A stretch of 64,000 nucleotides of DNA. It comes from JBBQWZ01 sp038210135. Lineage in GTDB: Bacteria > Acidobacteriota > Terriglobia > Bryobacterales > Bryobacteraceae. Shown piece after piece: positions 51,331 to 59,499 of the stretch (the first letter of the stretch is position 1; every line of letters starts with the position of its first letter). Location of the stretch: NCBI GenBank assembly GCA_038210135.1, contig JBBQWZ010000033.1, positions 12,577 to 76,576 of the forward strand. The letters run 5' to 3'. The notes beneath the pieces were generated by a model that did no database searches, was not told the DNA's origin, and saw nothing but the letters and a program-made list of their open reading frames with translations. Made by a program: the position numbers and the translations under genes.

Positions 51331-51780
51331 GTGAGAATCGTATTGGTCGCTGTTATCTCGTTGTTGACGTTCGCGAGCTGTTCGACGAAGCCGCCGGAGG
51401 CCAAAAAGACCAGCAAAAGCGATGGCGGATTGGCGGCGGGATCTTCTAAGGTCCTGAATCGCAAACATCCACTGGCGAAGTACATCGAGCTGGTTGGCTA
51501 TCGTCTATCGGAACCGACGGCGGGCAAACTGCTGGTGAAACTCGGCGTGGTCAATCACTCGGAAGCGGATCTTGGCAATGTCGAGATGAAGGTGTCGCTG
51601 ATTTCCTTGAATGCGAAAGAAGGCGACGAGCCGGTGGGTACGTTCGACGTGAAAGTTCCTAACCTGGGGCCCGAGGAGTACAAGGAAATCACGGTGCCGC
51701 TCAAGACGAAACTCCGCGTGTATGAACTGCCGGATTGGCAATTCCTGCGAACGGAGTTTGAAATCGTTGGGCCTAAGTAG
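51331..51780 (+). CDS. Small lipoprotein of unknown function
   Basis: A 149-residue protein starting at GTG (VRIVLVAVISLLTFASC), a lipoprotein signal with lipobox TFASC. The mature domain has one beta-rich unit: YIELVGYRLSEPTAGKLLVKLGVVNHSEADLGNVEMKVSLISL and VKVPNLGPEEYKEITVPLKTKLR, similar to DUF4352 or FxLYD-like immunoglobulin folds that bind on envelope partners. No function known. It is divergent from cysE, 21 bases between starts. Confidence 0.75.
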   Translation: MRIVLVAVISLLTFASCSTKPPEAKKTSKSDGGLAAGSSKVLNRKHPLAKYIELVGYRLSEPTAGKLLVKLGVVNHSEADLGNVEMKVSLISLNAKEGDEPVGTFDVKVPNLGPEEYKEITVPLKTKLRVYELPDWQFLRTEFEIVGPK

Positions 51781-51903
51781 GCTGACTTCCTGGTTGCTGG
51801 TGCTGGGACGCTCTTTCAAAAATGGCGAGGGGAGCACTTACTGCGCTCGGCTTCGCCTCGCTTCGTGCGCGCCTCGATACCTTACGCGCTTTTGCGCTCT
51901 GGC

Positions 51904-52731
51904 TTAGCCTTTGATCCAGGAGTGTTTGGGATCGTCGGTCCACGCTCCGTAGGCGCGGCCTTCGCCGGCGAGGATCCAGGTGTAATTCAAGTTGTAGCCG
52001 GGGCAGGCAACCACCGGATGATAGCCGCGCGGGATCAACACGGTGTCGCCGTGTTCGACGGCGAACGAGTGATCGAAGGCTTGCGGATCGTTGGGATCGG
52101 TGTAGACGCGCATGAAGCCGAAGCCCTGGGGCGGATCGAGTTGGAAGTAGTAGATCTCTTCCATCGGAACTTCGCCGGGACCGCGGGCCGGATCCTTGCG
52201 GTAGACGTCGTGCTTGTGGGGCGGACAGCTGGACCAACCACCGGGGCGGTTCAGGGTCTCACCGCAAATGAGGCGTTCAGCGGGGATGTTGTCGGCGATG
52301 TGAGTGAACACGGTCCGGGTGAACGATTCCTTGCCGACTTCCTTTTGGGCGCCGCAGAGGAAAGCTGGTTCGCCAGGCTTGGTGGCCTTGGCGGCTCCGA
52401 TGGTGATGCGGGCGTCTCCGTCGACGGCTTCGAGCTTAATCTTGGCGTCGCGAGGCGCCCAGACCATGACGTGGTTCGCGGTAATGGAGGCGCGGCGTGC
52501 GACCTCGAAGGTGCGCGTGCCTGCCGCGGAATCGACGGTGACGCGCACCGGTCCGGTGTAGAAGTCGAGCGAGACTTCGTCTTCCCCGGTGTCGAAGCTG
52601 TGCTCGCGGAAGGATCCGCCGAGTTCGACAACAGTGAAGGAAAGATGCTTCATGTGCTCGCCGCGCCGGGCGATGGGATAAACGCCGGGCTTCGAGCCGG
52701 GCGACTTGAAATGCAACCGCATGCTCTTCAT
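51904..52731 (-). CDS. iolB: 5-deoxy-glucuronate isomerase (IolB)
   Basis: A 275-residue cupin of the IolB/KduI family. KHLSFTVVELGGS near the start, CPPHKHDVYRKDPARGPGEVPMEEIYYFQLDPPQGFGFMRVYTD with HKHD and the E residue forming the metal site, and HGDTVLIPRGYHPVVACPGYNLNYTWILAGE are characteristic. IolB isomerises 5-deoxy-glucuronate in inositol breakdown. No other iol genes are in the window, so its pathway partners must be elsewhere. The start at MKSMRLHFKS is chosen; the frame stays open upstream into thiE. Confidence 0.92.
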   Translation of the reverse strand: MKSMRLHFKSPGSKPGVYPIARRGEHMKHLSFTVVELGGSFREHSFDTGEDEVSLDFYTGPVRVTVDSAAGTRTFEVARRASITANHVMVWAPRDAKIKLEAVDGDARITIGAAKATKPGEPAFLCGAQKEVGKESFTRTVFTHIADNIPAERLICGETLNRPGGWSSCPPHKHDVYRKDPARGPGEVPMEEIYYFQLDPPQGFGFMRVYTDPNDPQAFDHSFAVEHGDTVLIPRGYHPVVACPGYNLNYTWILAGEGRAYGAWTDDPKHSWIKG

Positions 52732-52775
52732 CGTAATGCCACCGCGCGTCCGCGTATCCTTTAATTTAGGTAAAG

Positions 52776-53399
52776 ATGATCCTGGCCCGCTTTTATCCGA
52801 TTCTGGACGTCCGCGCGTGCTTGCGGATCGGGCTGCCGGTGGAGTCGGCGGCGGAGGCCATGATCGAGGCGGGTATCTCGATTTTGCAGTTGCGGCATAA
52901 AGGGCATTTCGATCGCGATTTGTTTGCCCTTGCCGAACCGCTCGCAAACCGATGCGCGAGGGGCGGCGTACAGTTCGTGATCAACGACCGGGCGGATATC
53001 GCGGCTTTGTTGCAGAGCGGATTGCACGTCGGACAAACGGACCTGCCGGTTGCTGAGGCGCGGCGCATCGCGCCGGGTATGTTCATCGGATTTTCGACTC
53101 ACAAGGAAGAGCAGTTGCGGGCGGCGGGATTCGTGGATGCGGATTACCTGGCGCTCGGTCCGGTGTTCGGAACCGTTTCTAAAGAGAATCCGGATCCGGT
53201 CGTTGGGCTGGTGGAGTGGAAGCGTTTGCGGGCGAAGTCAACCAAGCCGCTGGTCGCGATCGGGGGCATCACTCGGGCGAACGCCGCTGACGTGTTCGCG
53301 GCGGGGGCGGATTCGGTGGCGATCATCGGCGATCTTTACGACGGTGTGACGACAGGCGCGCAATTGCGCCAGCGTTGCGAGGAATTTCTGCGGCTATGA
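52776..53399 (+). CDS. thiE: Thiamine-phosphate synthase (ThiE)
   Basis: A 207-residue TIM-barrel enzyme joining HMP-PP and THZ-P to thiamine phosphate. GISILQLRHKG, VQFVINDRADIAALLQSGLHVGQTDLP, IGFSTHKEEQL, ADYLALGPVFGTVSKENP and VAIGGITRANAADVFAAGADSVAIIGDL follow the family order, with the phosphate-binding glycine motifs intact. Only 44 bases separate it from the divergent iolB start, so there is no room for a TPP riboswitch. A zinc-ribbon membrane protein gene overlaps its stop. Confidence 0.92.
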   Translation: MILARFYPILDVRACLRIGLPVESAAEAMIEAGISILQLRHKGHFDRDLFALAEPLANRCARGGVQFVINDRADIAALLQSGLHVGQTDLPVAEARRIAPGMFIGFSTHKEEQLRAAGFVDADYLALGPVFGTVSKENPDPVVGLVEWKRLRAKSTKPLVAIGGITRANAADVFAAGADSVAIIGDLYDGVTTGAQLRQRCEEFLRL

Positions 53400-53635
53400 C
53401 TTGCCCCTGGTGCGGGCGGCAACATCCGCCCAGTACTCCGTATTGCGAATGCGGTTACGAGTTCGTGCCGGGGTCGAGGCCGATGGACGCGCCCCCAGTG
53501 GTGGTAACGCGGGTGCGATCGACTGGCGAGATCGTCTCGATAACGTGCTTGGGGATGATCATCAGCGGCGTTCTGCTCGCAGGCGCTTTCTACATTTTGC
53601 TGTGGACGATTTGCGGCCGCATCACCGGACACTAA
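53396..53635 (+). CDS. Small zinc-ribbon membrane protein
   Basis: A 79-residue protein: MTCPWCGRQHPPSTPYCECGYEF is a short zinc ribbon (four Cys), followed by a linker and one transmembrane helix (IVSITCLGMIISGVLLAGAFYILLW). The ATG overlaps the thiE stop (ATGA), so it is translationally coupled. It is not recognised as a named family. The ribbon-plus-helix layout recalls the disrupted ORF at 42474. Confidence 0.65.
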   Translation: MTCPWCGRQHPPSTPYCECGYEFVPGSRPMDAPPVVVTRVRSTGEIVSITCLGMIISGVLLAGAFYILLWTICGRITGH

Positions 53636-53872
53636 CTTCAGCAGACCTTAGGGCGGCTACCGGTAAGTACAGGAGGAAGCCAAAGGCCCAGGGATGAACG
53701 CCATTCATGTCTCGGAGTTTCTTCGTGTCAGAGCGACCTTCGATGACGGCAGACGTCGCGAAAGTCGATTGCCTGTCGCCGCAACGAGCGCGAATCCGCT
53801 ACACTATGCTATCTTTGCCGGTTTCGGCCGCGCCACACGCGCGTCCTATTTGAGACATCGAGGAGCACCAAT

Positions 53873-55336
53873 TTGTCAGAAACAAACACAGGTCTATTCC
53901 GGACGAAATCGCTCAAAACGCTCATGACGCAGGCCGGAAACACCGAGGGCCTGAAGCGTACTTTGGACGCGAAAGCGCTAATCGCATTAGGCATCGGCGC
54001 GATCATCGGCGCTGGGCTCTTCGTTCGGACCGCCGCGGCATCGGCCGAAGCCGCCGGACCCGCCGTCACGCTTTCCTTCATCATCGCGGCCATCGGCTGC
54101 GCCTTCGCGGGACTTTGCTACGCCGAGTTCGCCGCGATGATTCCGATTGCGGGAAGCGCGTATACCTACGCGTACGCGACCATGGGCGAATTGGTCGCCT
54201 GGATCATTGGCTGGGCACTCATCCTCGAATACGCGCTCGGCGCGGCCACGGTAGCGATTGCGTGGAGCGAATATCTGAATAAACTGGTCGCCGCGATGAC
54301 CGGGTCCGTCATCCCGTATGAGTGGTGTCACGCGCCGGGTCAGGTTTCGGAGTCCGGCGTCCACGGCATTATCAATGCGCCGGCGTTGGTGATTTTGTTA
54401 TTGCTGACGTTGCTGCTGATCAAGGGCACGCAGGAATCCGCGAGCGTCAACGCGGTGATCGTGTTCGTTAAAGTGGCGATCGTGATCGTGTTTATCGCGC
54501 TCGGTTGGAGCTTCATCAATCCGGCAAACCACACTCCGTACATGATTCCGGAAGGTACGGTCGGACATGAAAGCTTCTTCAAACACGGCTGGGGCGGCGT
54601 TCTGCGCGGAGCGGGAATCGTATTCTTCGCGTTCATCGGATTTGACGCCGTGTCTACCGCGGCGCAAGAAGCCAAGAAGCCGGAGCGCGACATGCCGATC
54701 GGCATCATGGGCTCGCTGGCGGTTTGCACGGTCCTCTATATCCTGTTCTCGTGGGTATTGACGGGCGTCGGGAACTGGACCGAATTCGCGGTTGCCGGCA
54801 AGGAAGCGTCAGTTGCGTATGCGATTCAGAATCACATGCCGGGCTACGGTTGGCTGGCGACGCTGGTCACGGTCGCGATTCTTGCGGGCTTCTCGTCGGT
54901 CATCCTGGTCATGTTGATGGGCCAAAGCCGCGTGTTCTATTCGATGTCGAACGACGGACTGCTGCCGAAGTTATTTAGCGCGCTGCACCCGAAGTTCCGC
55001 ACGCCGTACAAGTCGAACCTGGTCCTGTTAATCTTCGTCGGACTGCTGGCCGCGTTCCTTCCCGGCGACATCACCGGAGACTTAACGTCGATCGGCACGC
55101 TGTTCGCGTTCGTGCTGGTGTGCATCGGCATCACCATCATGCGCCGCACGAATCCGGAAGTTGCGCGGCCGTTCCGGACGCCGCTGGTTCCGCTGGTTCC
55201 GATCCTGGGCGTGTTGGTTTGCACTGGCATGATCGTTTCGCTGGATTCGACCACTCAATTGGTGGCTCTCGCCTGGATGCTGGTCGGCCTGGTGATCTAC
55301 TTCGTGTATAGCAAGGCGAATAGCAAGCTCGCGTAG
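53873..55336 (+). CDS. APC-superfamily amino acid permease
   Basis: A 487-residue transporter with about 12-14 transmembrane helices. LIALGIGAIIGAGLFVRT is the consensus G-rich motif of helix 1, FAGLCYAEFAAMIPIAGSAYTYAYATMGELVAWIIGW the helix 3 region, and FFAFIGFDAVSTAAQEAKKPERDMPIGI the helix 6 region, typical of cationic amino acid transporters (CAT type). The start is a TTG preceded by a strong GAGGAG; the first residues are SETNTGLFRTKS. A rho-independent terminator follows. Amino acid specificity is unknown. Confidence 0.9.
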   Translation: MSETNTGLFRTKSLKTLMTQAGNTEGLKRTLDAKALIALGIGAIIGAGLFVRTAAASAEAAGPAVTLSFIIAAIGCAFAGLCYAEFAAMIPIAGSAYTYAYATMGELVAWIIGWALILEYALGAATVAIAWSEYLNKLVAAMTGSVIPYEWCHAPGQVSESGVHGIINAPALVILLLLTLLLIKGTQESASVNAVIVFVKVAIVIVFIALGWSFINPANHTPYMIPEGTVGHESFFKHGWGGVLRGAGIVFFAFIGFDAVSTAAQEAKKPERDMPIGIMGSLAVCTVLYILFSWVLTGVGNWTEFAVAGKEASVAYAIQNHMPGYGWLATLVTVAILAGFSSVILVMLMGQSRVFYSMSNDGLLPKLFSALHPKFRTPYKSNLVLLIFVGLLAAFLPGDITGDLTSIGTLFAFVLVCIGITIMRRTNPEVARPFRTPLVPLVPILGVLVCTGMIVSLDSTTQLVALAWMLVGLVIYFVYSKANSKLA

Positions 55337-55358
55337 GCTTGATCGATAGGAAACAAGG

Positions 55359-55388
55359 AGCCGGGCGCGCGAGCGTCCGGCTTTTTTG
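55359..55388 (+). terminator. Rho-independent terminator after the amino acid permease
   Basis: AGCCGG...CCGGCT with an inner CGC/GCG pair, followed by TTTTT. Confidence 0.8.
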
Positions 55389-55465
55389 TTGCTGCGCGCT
55401 GATGTGTGGGAGAGTGTGTGGACATCTGTGTGGCGCGGCGTTATGATCGGAACAGGAGGTGTACC

Positions 55466-55672
55466 GTCCCTACCAATCTCAATCTCGACGACAAGCTGAT
55501 TCGTGAAGCTCTCCGGCTTGGAAAACACAAAACTAAGAAAGATGCGGTCAATGCCGCGCTCCAGGAATACATCAGGATGAAGAAGGTCGATTCTCTTCTT
55601 GCGCTCGCGGGGACCGTAGATTACGACCCGACGTTCGATCACAAAGCGTGGCGCAAGAACAAACGCCGATGA
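55466..55672 (+). CDS. vapB: VapB-type antitoxin (unusual start)
   Basis: About 68 residues: PTNLNLDDKLIREALRLGKHKTKKDAVNAALQEYIRMKK is the ribbon-helix-helix domain of VapB antitoxins (type II, VapB family 47-like), with a C-terminal VDYDPTFDHKAWRKNKRR tail that would bind VapC. Family members begin MPTNL, but the codon at the expected start is GTC, with a well-spaced AGGAGG six bases upstream. The frame is open to an ATG at 55406 and a GTG at 55418, giving an atypical leader. The vapC start overlaps its stop. Confidence 0.8.
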   Translation, partial: VPTNLNLDDKLIREALRLGKHKTKKDAVNAALQEYIRMKKVDSLLALAGTVDYDPTFDHKAWRKNKRR

Positions 55673-56088
55673 AGGGCGTTTTGATCGATACCTCAGTCTG
55701 GTCTCATTACCTGCGGCGCAAAACGGGCAAGGCCGACGAGGAACTGGTCTCAGAAGTATCGCAACTGATCAGAGGCCGGCTGGCGCGGATTATCGGACCA
55801 ATCCGTCAGGAAACGCTCGCTGGAATTCGTGAGCCCGTTTTGTTTGCCAAGGTGCGCGACGGGTTACGAGTGATCGACGACGATCCACTGGTCCAAGGGG
55901 ACTTCGAATACGCAGCGGAACTCTCAAACGAGTGCAGAGCCCGGGGTATTCAGGGCTCGGTTGTAGATCTTCTGATCTGTGCCATCGCAATCGACCGCGA
56001 CTGGGAGATCTTCACCGAAGACGAGGACTTCACGCAGTACAGGCGGGTGATTCCGATTCGGTTGCACCGGCACTCGCAGCTTCAGTAA
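55669..56088 (+). CDS. vapC: VapC-type PIN-domain RNase toxin
   Basis: A 139-residue PIN-fold RNase. VLIDTSVWSHYLRRK has the first catalytic Asp, IGPIRQETLAGI a Glu, and SVVDLLICAIAIDRDWEIFTEDEDFTQYRRV the Asp cluster, as in VapC. The ATG overlaps the vapB stop as ATGA, confirming a VapBC operon with translational coupling. The product would cleave tRNA or rRNA when VapB is degraded; target unknown. It converges with the M61 peptidase gene. Confidence 0.9.
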   Translation: MKGVLIDTSVWSHYLRRKTGKADEELVSEVSQLIRGRLARIIGPIRQETLAGIREPVLFAKVRDGLRVIDDDPLVQGDFEYAAELSNECRARGIQGSVVDLLICAIAIDRDWEIFTEDEDFTQYRRVIPIRLHRHSQLQ

Positions 56089-56093
56089 CGCGG

Positions 56094-57881
56094 CTATCTC
56101 CCGTTCAGCCAGGCATTGCGGTGCGCGATCTGTTCGGGTGTCGCGGCCGGGTCGGGGGCGAGCAGACCCCATCGCGTTGGTTCGGCTTCAATAGTGAGCT
56201 TGCGTTCGATGGACAATTCGCGGCGCAGTAGTTTTACTTGGATAGTGGCGCCGGGCTTGAGCGCGGCCAACCGTGTGGGCCACTCGTTCGTAGACCAGTC
56301 CTCAATCGATACGATTTCGTCGCCGACGCTGATGCCGGCTTTCGCGGCGGCGGAGCCGGTGCGGACGGTGGCGACCACATGGCGCATGCCTTCGGCGCGC
56401 ATTTCGGCGCCTTGGAAACTGGGGCCGGCAGGAACGCCGCGCCTGCCTGTAGACGCCGGTGCCTCTGAGGGCACGCGGGTGAGGCCGAACCAGGCGAGCG
56501 CTTCGCGGTAATCCAACTCTTCGGTCGATTCGAAGGTGCGTTGGAAGAAGTCGCTGAGGTCGGTTCCGGCGACATTCTCGCAGGCGCGGCGGAAATCGTC
56601 CAATTTATAGACGGGTGTGGTCGCAAGGGCGAGACGCATGGCGTCGTCCAGGGTTTTCTTGCCGCCGGACGCTTTGCGGATTCGCGCGTCGAGCAGGAAG
56701 CCGACGACTTCACCTTTCGTGTAGTAGCTGATCGCTGTGTTTCCGGAGTTTTCGTCGGGGCCGTAAAATTTGATCCACGTATCGAACGACGACATGGCGA
56801 GCGACTGCACCAGCCGCCCCGGCGTCGCCTGCAACTGCTCGATGGTGCGCGACAGGTCGCGATAGAACTCTTCGTCGGTGGCGACACCGGAGCGGCGGAG
56901 CAGAAGCGGCGTGTAGTAACTGGTGAAGCCTTCGGCGATTCCGAGCGTCTTGAAGTATGGCTCGGTTTCATACTCGCCCGCGAGCACTTCCGCCGGACGC
57001 AGGCGTTTCACGTTCCAGAGATGGAAATATTCATGTGCGACCAAGCCGAGCCATTGGTGATAGCGCATGGGATTCGAAGTCGCCTGGCGATTGCCCATGA
57101 TGGCGGTCGAATACATGTGCTCCATGCCGCCTCCGCCGCCGGTAAGCATGTTGAGGATGGCGTAGCGGTCATAGGGCAGAGAGCCCCACATAGCTCGGGC
57201 GGCTTCGACGATCTTCGCGACATCGCGCGCGGCCTTGGCTCCGTCGAAGACGCCGCCTTCGCTGACGTTGACGAGTTGGGTGAGCTTGCCGCCTACCTTG
57301 ATGTCGTAGATGGCCGGATTGCCGGCGACGATGGGCGAATCCACCAGAGTTTCGTAATCGGCGGCGATCATCTCGCCATTGCGCTCCGGCATGCCGCTAA
57401 TTGCCGTCTTCCAGCGGGACGGAAGAATCACGCGGACCCGATGCTCGCGCTTCGTCGAGAGCGGCTCGACGAGTGTCATGAAAGTCGCGGCGCCGCTGAG
57501 CAATGCGAACTCGTCGTCGATCCAGTTATCCTGCACGCCTAGGCGGTGGGAATAGACACGATAACTGATGATGGCCGCGTCCGTGCCTTTGGTTTCGACG
57601 CGCCAGCGATTCTTCGCGATCTTGGTGATGGCCAACGGGTCGCCGGTCGTCGAGCGGGCTTCGACCAAATCCAGATTCTTTGCGAATTCGCGGATGACGT
57701 AGGCGGTCCAGACGGCCATCTTCAATTCGATCGCGGGACGTCCCCCCGACGGCACGCGCATCTCGACGTGCGCGTAATGCGTGTCGGGGTCCGAAATGCG
57801 GACGGTGTAGGAAATGGGAGCCTGGGCGAAGGCCGTGGCCGCGAGACCGGCCAGGAAGAGGAGTCGGGCAGAGATCGGCAT
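56094..57881 (-). CDS. M61 family metallopeptidase with C-terminal PDZ domain
   Basis: A 595-residue exported protease. The signal MPISARLLFLAGLAATAFAQ precedes an N-terminal beta domain; the catalytic motif LVAHEYFHLWNVKRLRP carries HExxH, and LGIAEGFTSYYTPLLLRRSG supplies the downstream Glu. GGGGGMEHMYST is typical of the M61 (glycyl aminopeptidase) family. Residues about 490-575 form a PDZ domain (TGSAAAKAGISVGDEIVSIE). The Met at 57881 gives the signal peptide; longer in-frame starts are rejected. It is divergent from the mini transcription unit at 58.0 kb. Confidence 0.92.
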   Translation of the reverse strand: MPISARLLFLAGLAATAFAQAPISYTVRISDPDTHYAHVEMRVPSGGRPAIELKMAVWTAYVIREFAKNLDLVEARSTTGDPLAITKIAKNRWRVETKGTDAAIISYRVYSHRLGVQDNWIDDEFALLSGAATFMTLVEPLSTKREHRVRVILPSRWKTAISGMPERNGEMIAADYETLVDSPIVAGNPAIYDIKVGGKLTQLVNVSEGGVFDGAKAARDVAKIVEAARAMWGSLPYDRYAILNMLTGGGGGMEHMYSTAIMGNRQATSNPMRYHQWLGLVAHEYFHLWNVKRLRPAEVLAGEYETEPYFKTLGIAEGFTSYYTPLLLRRSGVATDEEFYRDLSRTIEQLQATPGRLVQSLAMSSFDTWIKFYGPDENSGNTAISYYTKGEVVGFLLDARIRKASGGKKTLDDAMRLALATTPVYKLDDFRRACENVAGTDLSDFFQRTFESTEELDYREALAWFGLTRVPSEAPASTGRRGVPAGPSFQGAEMRAEGMRHVVATVRTGSAAAKAGISVGDEIVSIEDWSTNEWPTRLAALKPGATIQVKLLRRELSIERKLTIEAEPTRWGLLAPDPAATPEQIAHRNAWLNGR

Positions 57882-58023
57882 GCGAAGAATACTGTAGCGC
57901 ACGGCACTTCGTCGATGCGCGAATTCGTGGCAAGACGAAACACGGCTAGTTCCATCCCGCCACAGCCTGCTGCGCTCTATGCGGCTATAACCACTATCTA
58001 TAGAACATTTCTGCAGTTTCCTG

Positions 58024-58052
58024 TTGACACTCACAAGGCTTCGGAGTTATTC
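58024..58052 (+). promoter_or_regulatory. Sigma-70-like promoter of the mini transcription unit
   Basis: TTGACA (58024-58029), 17 or 18 bases, then TTATTC/TATTCT (58047-58053). Transcription would begin near 58060, just before the extended anti-16S complement. Confidence 0.6.
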
Positions 58053-58069
58053 TGCGTTCATCACTGAGG

Positions 58070-58084
58070 AAGGAGGTGATCCAG
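58070..58084 (+). promoter_or_regulatory. Extended Shine-Dalgarno: 15-nt perfect complement of the 16S rRNA 3' end
   Basis: AAGGAGGTGATCCAG is the exact reverse complement of the universal CTGGATCACCTCCTT end of 16S rRNA. It is far longer than a usual 4-7 base site, and GGAGG lies 12 bases before the next ATG, longer than normal spacing. It is not part of a 16S gene, because flanking bases do not match. Confidence 0.7.
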
Positions 58085-58088
58085 TCGA

Positions 58089-58154
58089 ATGAGTTCTGAC
58101 AGTTGTAGTTCTAATTATTCGGTTGATTCAATGCGCGAGGTGACCGACTGCTGA
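58089..58154 (+). CDS. Candidate 21-residue micro-ORF
   Basis: ATG at 58089 to TGA at 58152-58154 encodes a Ser-rich peptide of 21 residues with Cys at positions 6 and 21 (MSSDSCSSNYSV at the start, REVTDC at the end). Its own promoter, an extraordinary ribosome-binding complement and a terminator about 90 bases downstream bracket it. It could be a translated peptide, or the ORF could be incidental and the transcript a small RNA. No known peptide family is recognised. Confidence 0.4.
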   Translation: MSSDSCSSNYSVDSMREVTDC

Positions 58155-58245
58155 GTCGCACCTTCTGACAGTCGATGTTTCGTTCAGTGACGGGGCCGTC
58201 TGATCCACTTGGACCGGCCTACCTCGCGCCGATGAGACTTGAGAA

Positions 58246-58285
58246 AACCTCCGCCGGGCTGAAACCCTGGCGGGGGTTTTTGCTT
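58246..58285 (+). terminator. Rho-independent terminator of the mini transcription unit
   Basis: AACC-T-CCGCC-GGG pairs with CCC-T-GGCGG-G-GGTT around a short loop, followed by TTTTTGCTTTT. It defines a transcript of about 220 nt from the 58.02-kb promoter. Confidence 0.75.
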
Positions 58286-58298
58286 TTCAAGTCAAACG

Positions 58299-58373
58299 CA
58301 CAGGTCAGAGACCTATGCCACACTGACAGCCCGACGGGTAGGCTACGATGCACAGGCCTTAGGCCTAAGCCAC
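58299..58373. repeat. Two family A palindromic repeats
   Basis: Elements at 58299-58321 (with CAGGTCAGAGACCTATGCC) and 58351-58373 (with CAGGCCTTAGGCCTAAGCC), in the same orientation, both inverted relative to the copy at 24964. Confidence 0.65.
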
Positions 58374-58406
58374 TTGGATCACCATTAGCTCGATCGGAAA
58401 TGCAAT

Positions 58407-58442
58407 CTTGCAATATTAGATGTACTAAATCTATACTGCAAG
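58407..58442. promoter_or_regulatory. Candidate LysR autoregulatory site
   Basis: Nested dyads CTTGCA...TGCAAG (58407-58442) and TAGAT-N7-ATCTA (58417-58433) end one base before the GTG start of the LysR gene. AT-rich dyads at this position are typical for LysR regulators. Confidence 0.45.
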
Positions 58443-58443
58443 C

Positions 58444-58448
58444 GTGAC
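58444..58448 (+). other. GTG start of the LysR gene
   Basis: The LysR open frame begins with GTG ACC (VTFEQIRLF), placing the dyad symmetry directly upstream and overlapping any ribosome-binding site. Confidence 0.4.
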
Positions 58449-59334
58449 CTTTGAACAGATCCGGCTTTTCAAGGACATCGCGGCAAGCCGGAGCGTCAGC
58501 AAGGCGGCTGCGCTGAACAGCGTTAGCCAATCGGCGGCGAGCCAGAGTCTGCAGGAAATCGAACGGCTGCTGAACGTGGCGCTGGTCGATCGCAGCCATC
58601 GTCCGTTGGAGCTGACGAGCGCCGGGAAACTGTTCCAGGACTTCTGCCGTGACGTACTGCGGCGGCGTGAAATGTTCGACGTCGCGATGGGGCAGGTCCG
58701 CAATCAGACCGAGGGCACGGTTCGGGTGGCTTCGATTTATTCGGTGGGCTTATCCGAAATGGGAGAGCTGGAGCGAAAGTTCGCCGATTGTATGCCGGAC
58801 GCGCACCTGGCCGTCGAATACCTTCGTCCAGAGAAGGTATACCGCGCGGTCGAAGCGGACGAAGCGGATCTGGGTCTGGTGAGCTACGCGGAACCGACTC
58901 GCGAGATCACCGTGATCCCTTGGCGCGAGGAGGAAATGGTGGTGGCGGTGTCGCCTTTTCATCCCTTGGCCCAAAAAACACGGGTCGAGCCGCACGACTT
59001 GCAAGGCTTGCCGTTTATCGGTTTCGACGACGATCTTCCGATTCAACGCGACATCGATCGCTTCCTGCGCGAGCGAGGGGTAGAGGTAAACGCGGCGTTT
59101 CATTTCGACAACTTGCAAATGATCAAGGAAGCGGTGGCGCATCAGGTCGGGGTGAGTATTATGCCGATGCGAATCATGCTGGAGGAGATCGGGCAGGGAC
59201 GGCTGATGGGGATTCCGTTCGCGAAGCCCGATCTGTTCCGGCCGCTGGGAATCATTCATCGGAAGCGGAAACGATTTCACAAAGTAGCGCAGGCGTTTCT
59301 GGACTTGCTGATGGAGGTTCCGGCGGCGACGTAG
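58444..59334 (+). CDS. LysR family transcriptional regulator
   Basis: A 296-residue regulator. The N-terminal winged HTH is clear (TFEQIRLFKDIAASRSVSKAAALNSVSQSAASQSLQEIERLLNVALVDRSHRPLELTSAGKLF), followed by a linker helix and a periplasmic-binding-like effector domain (VRVASIYSVGLSEMGELERKF, DLGLVSYAEPTREITVIPWREEEMVVAVSPFHPLA, IGFDDDLPIQRDIDRFL, VGVSIMPMRIML). It belongs to the CysB/CbbR-like class by length. It stands alone with no divergent target gene; a dyad upstream suggests autoregulation. Confidence 0.93.
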   Translation: MTFEQIRLFKDIAASRSVSKAAALNSVSQSAASQSLQEIERLLNVALVDRSHRPLELTSAGKLFQDFCRDVLRRREMFDVAMGQVRNQTEGTVRVASIYSVGLSEMGELERKFADCMPDAHLAVEYLRPEKVYRAVEADEADLGLVSYAEPTREITVIPWREEEMVVAVSPFHPLAQKTRVEPHDLQGLPFIGFDDDLPIQRDIDRFLRERGVEVNAAFHFDNLQMIKEAVAHQVGVSIMPMRIMLEEIGQGRLMGIPFAKPDLFRPLGIIHRKRKRFHKVAQAFLDLLMEVPAAT

Positions 59335-59499
59335 TTTTGCGAATCGATTGCAAAAGCATGAACGAATCGACGAGTTGGTGAAACGTCTAAGGCCCGCCGC
59401 GACTCAAAGGTAGTACACTAAGATTCTCGCCAAAGGCTGGCAATTTCCGCGTTCGCGTGGCTGGTTGCAGCCGTTTCAACAGGCAAGGAGACAGCCCTA

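Noticed and set aside
52732..52775. TPP riboswitch in front of thiE
   Set aside because: Only 44 bases separate the divergent starts, too short for the aptamer.
58068..58090. Fragment of a 16S rRNA gene on the minus strand
   Set aside because: Only the 15 bases matching the 3' end agree; the adjoining bases on both sides differ from 16S sequence.
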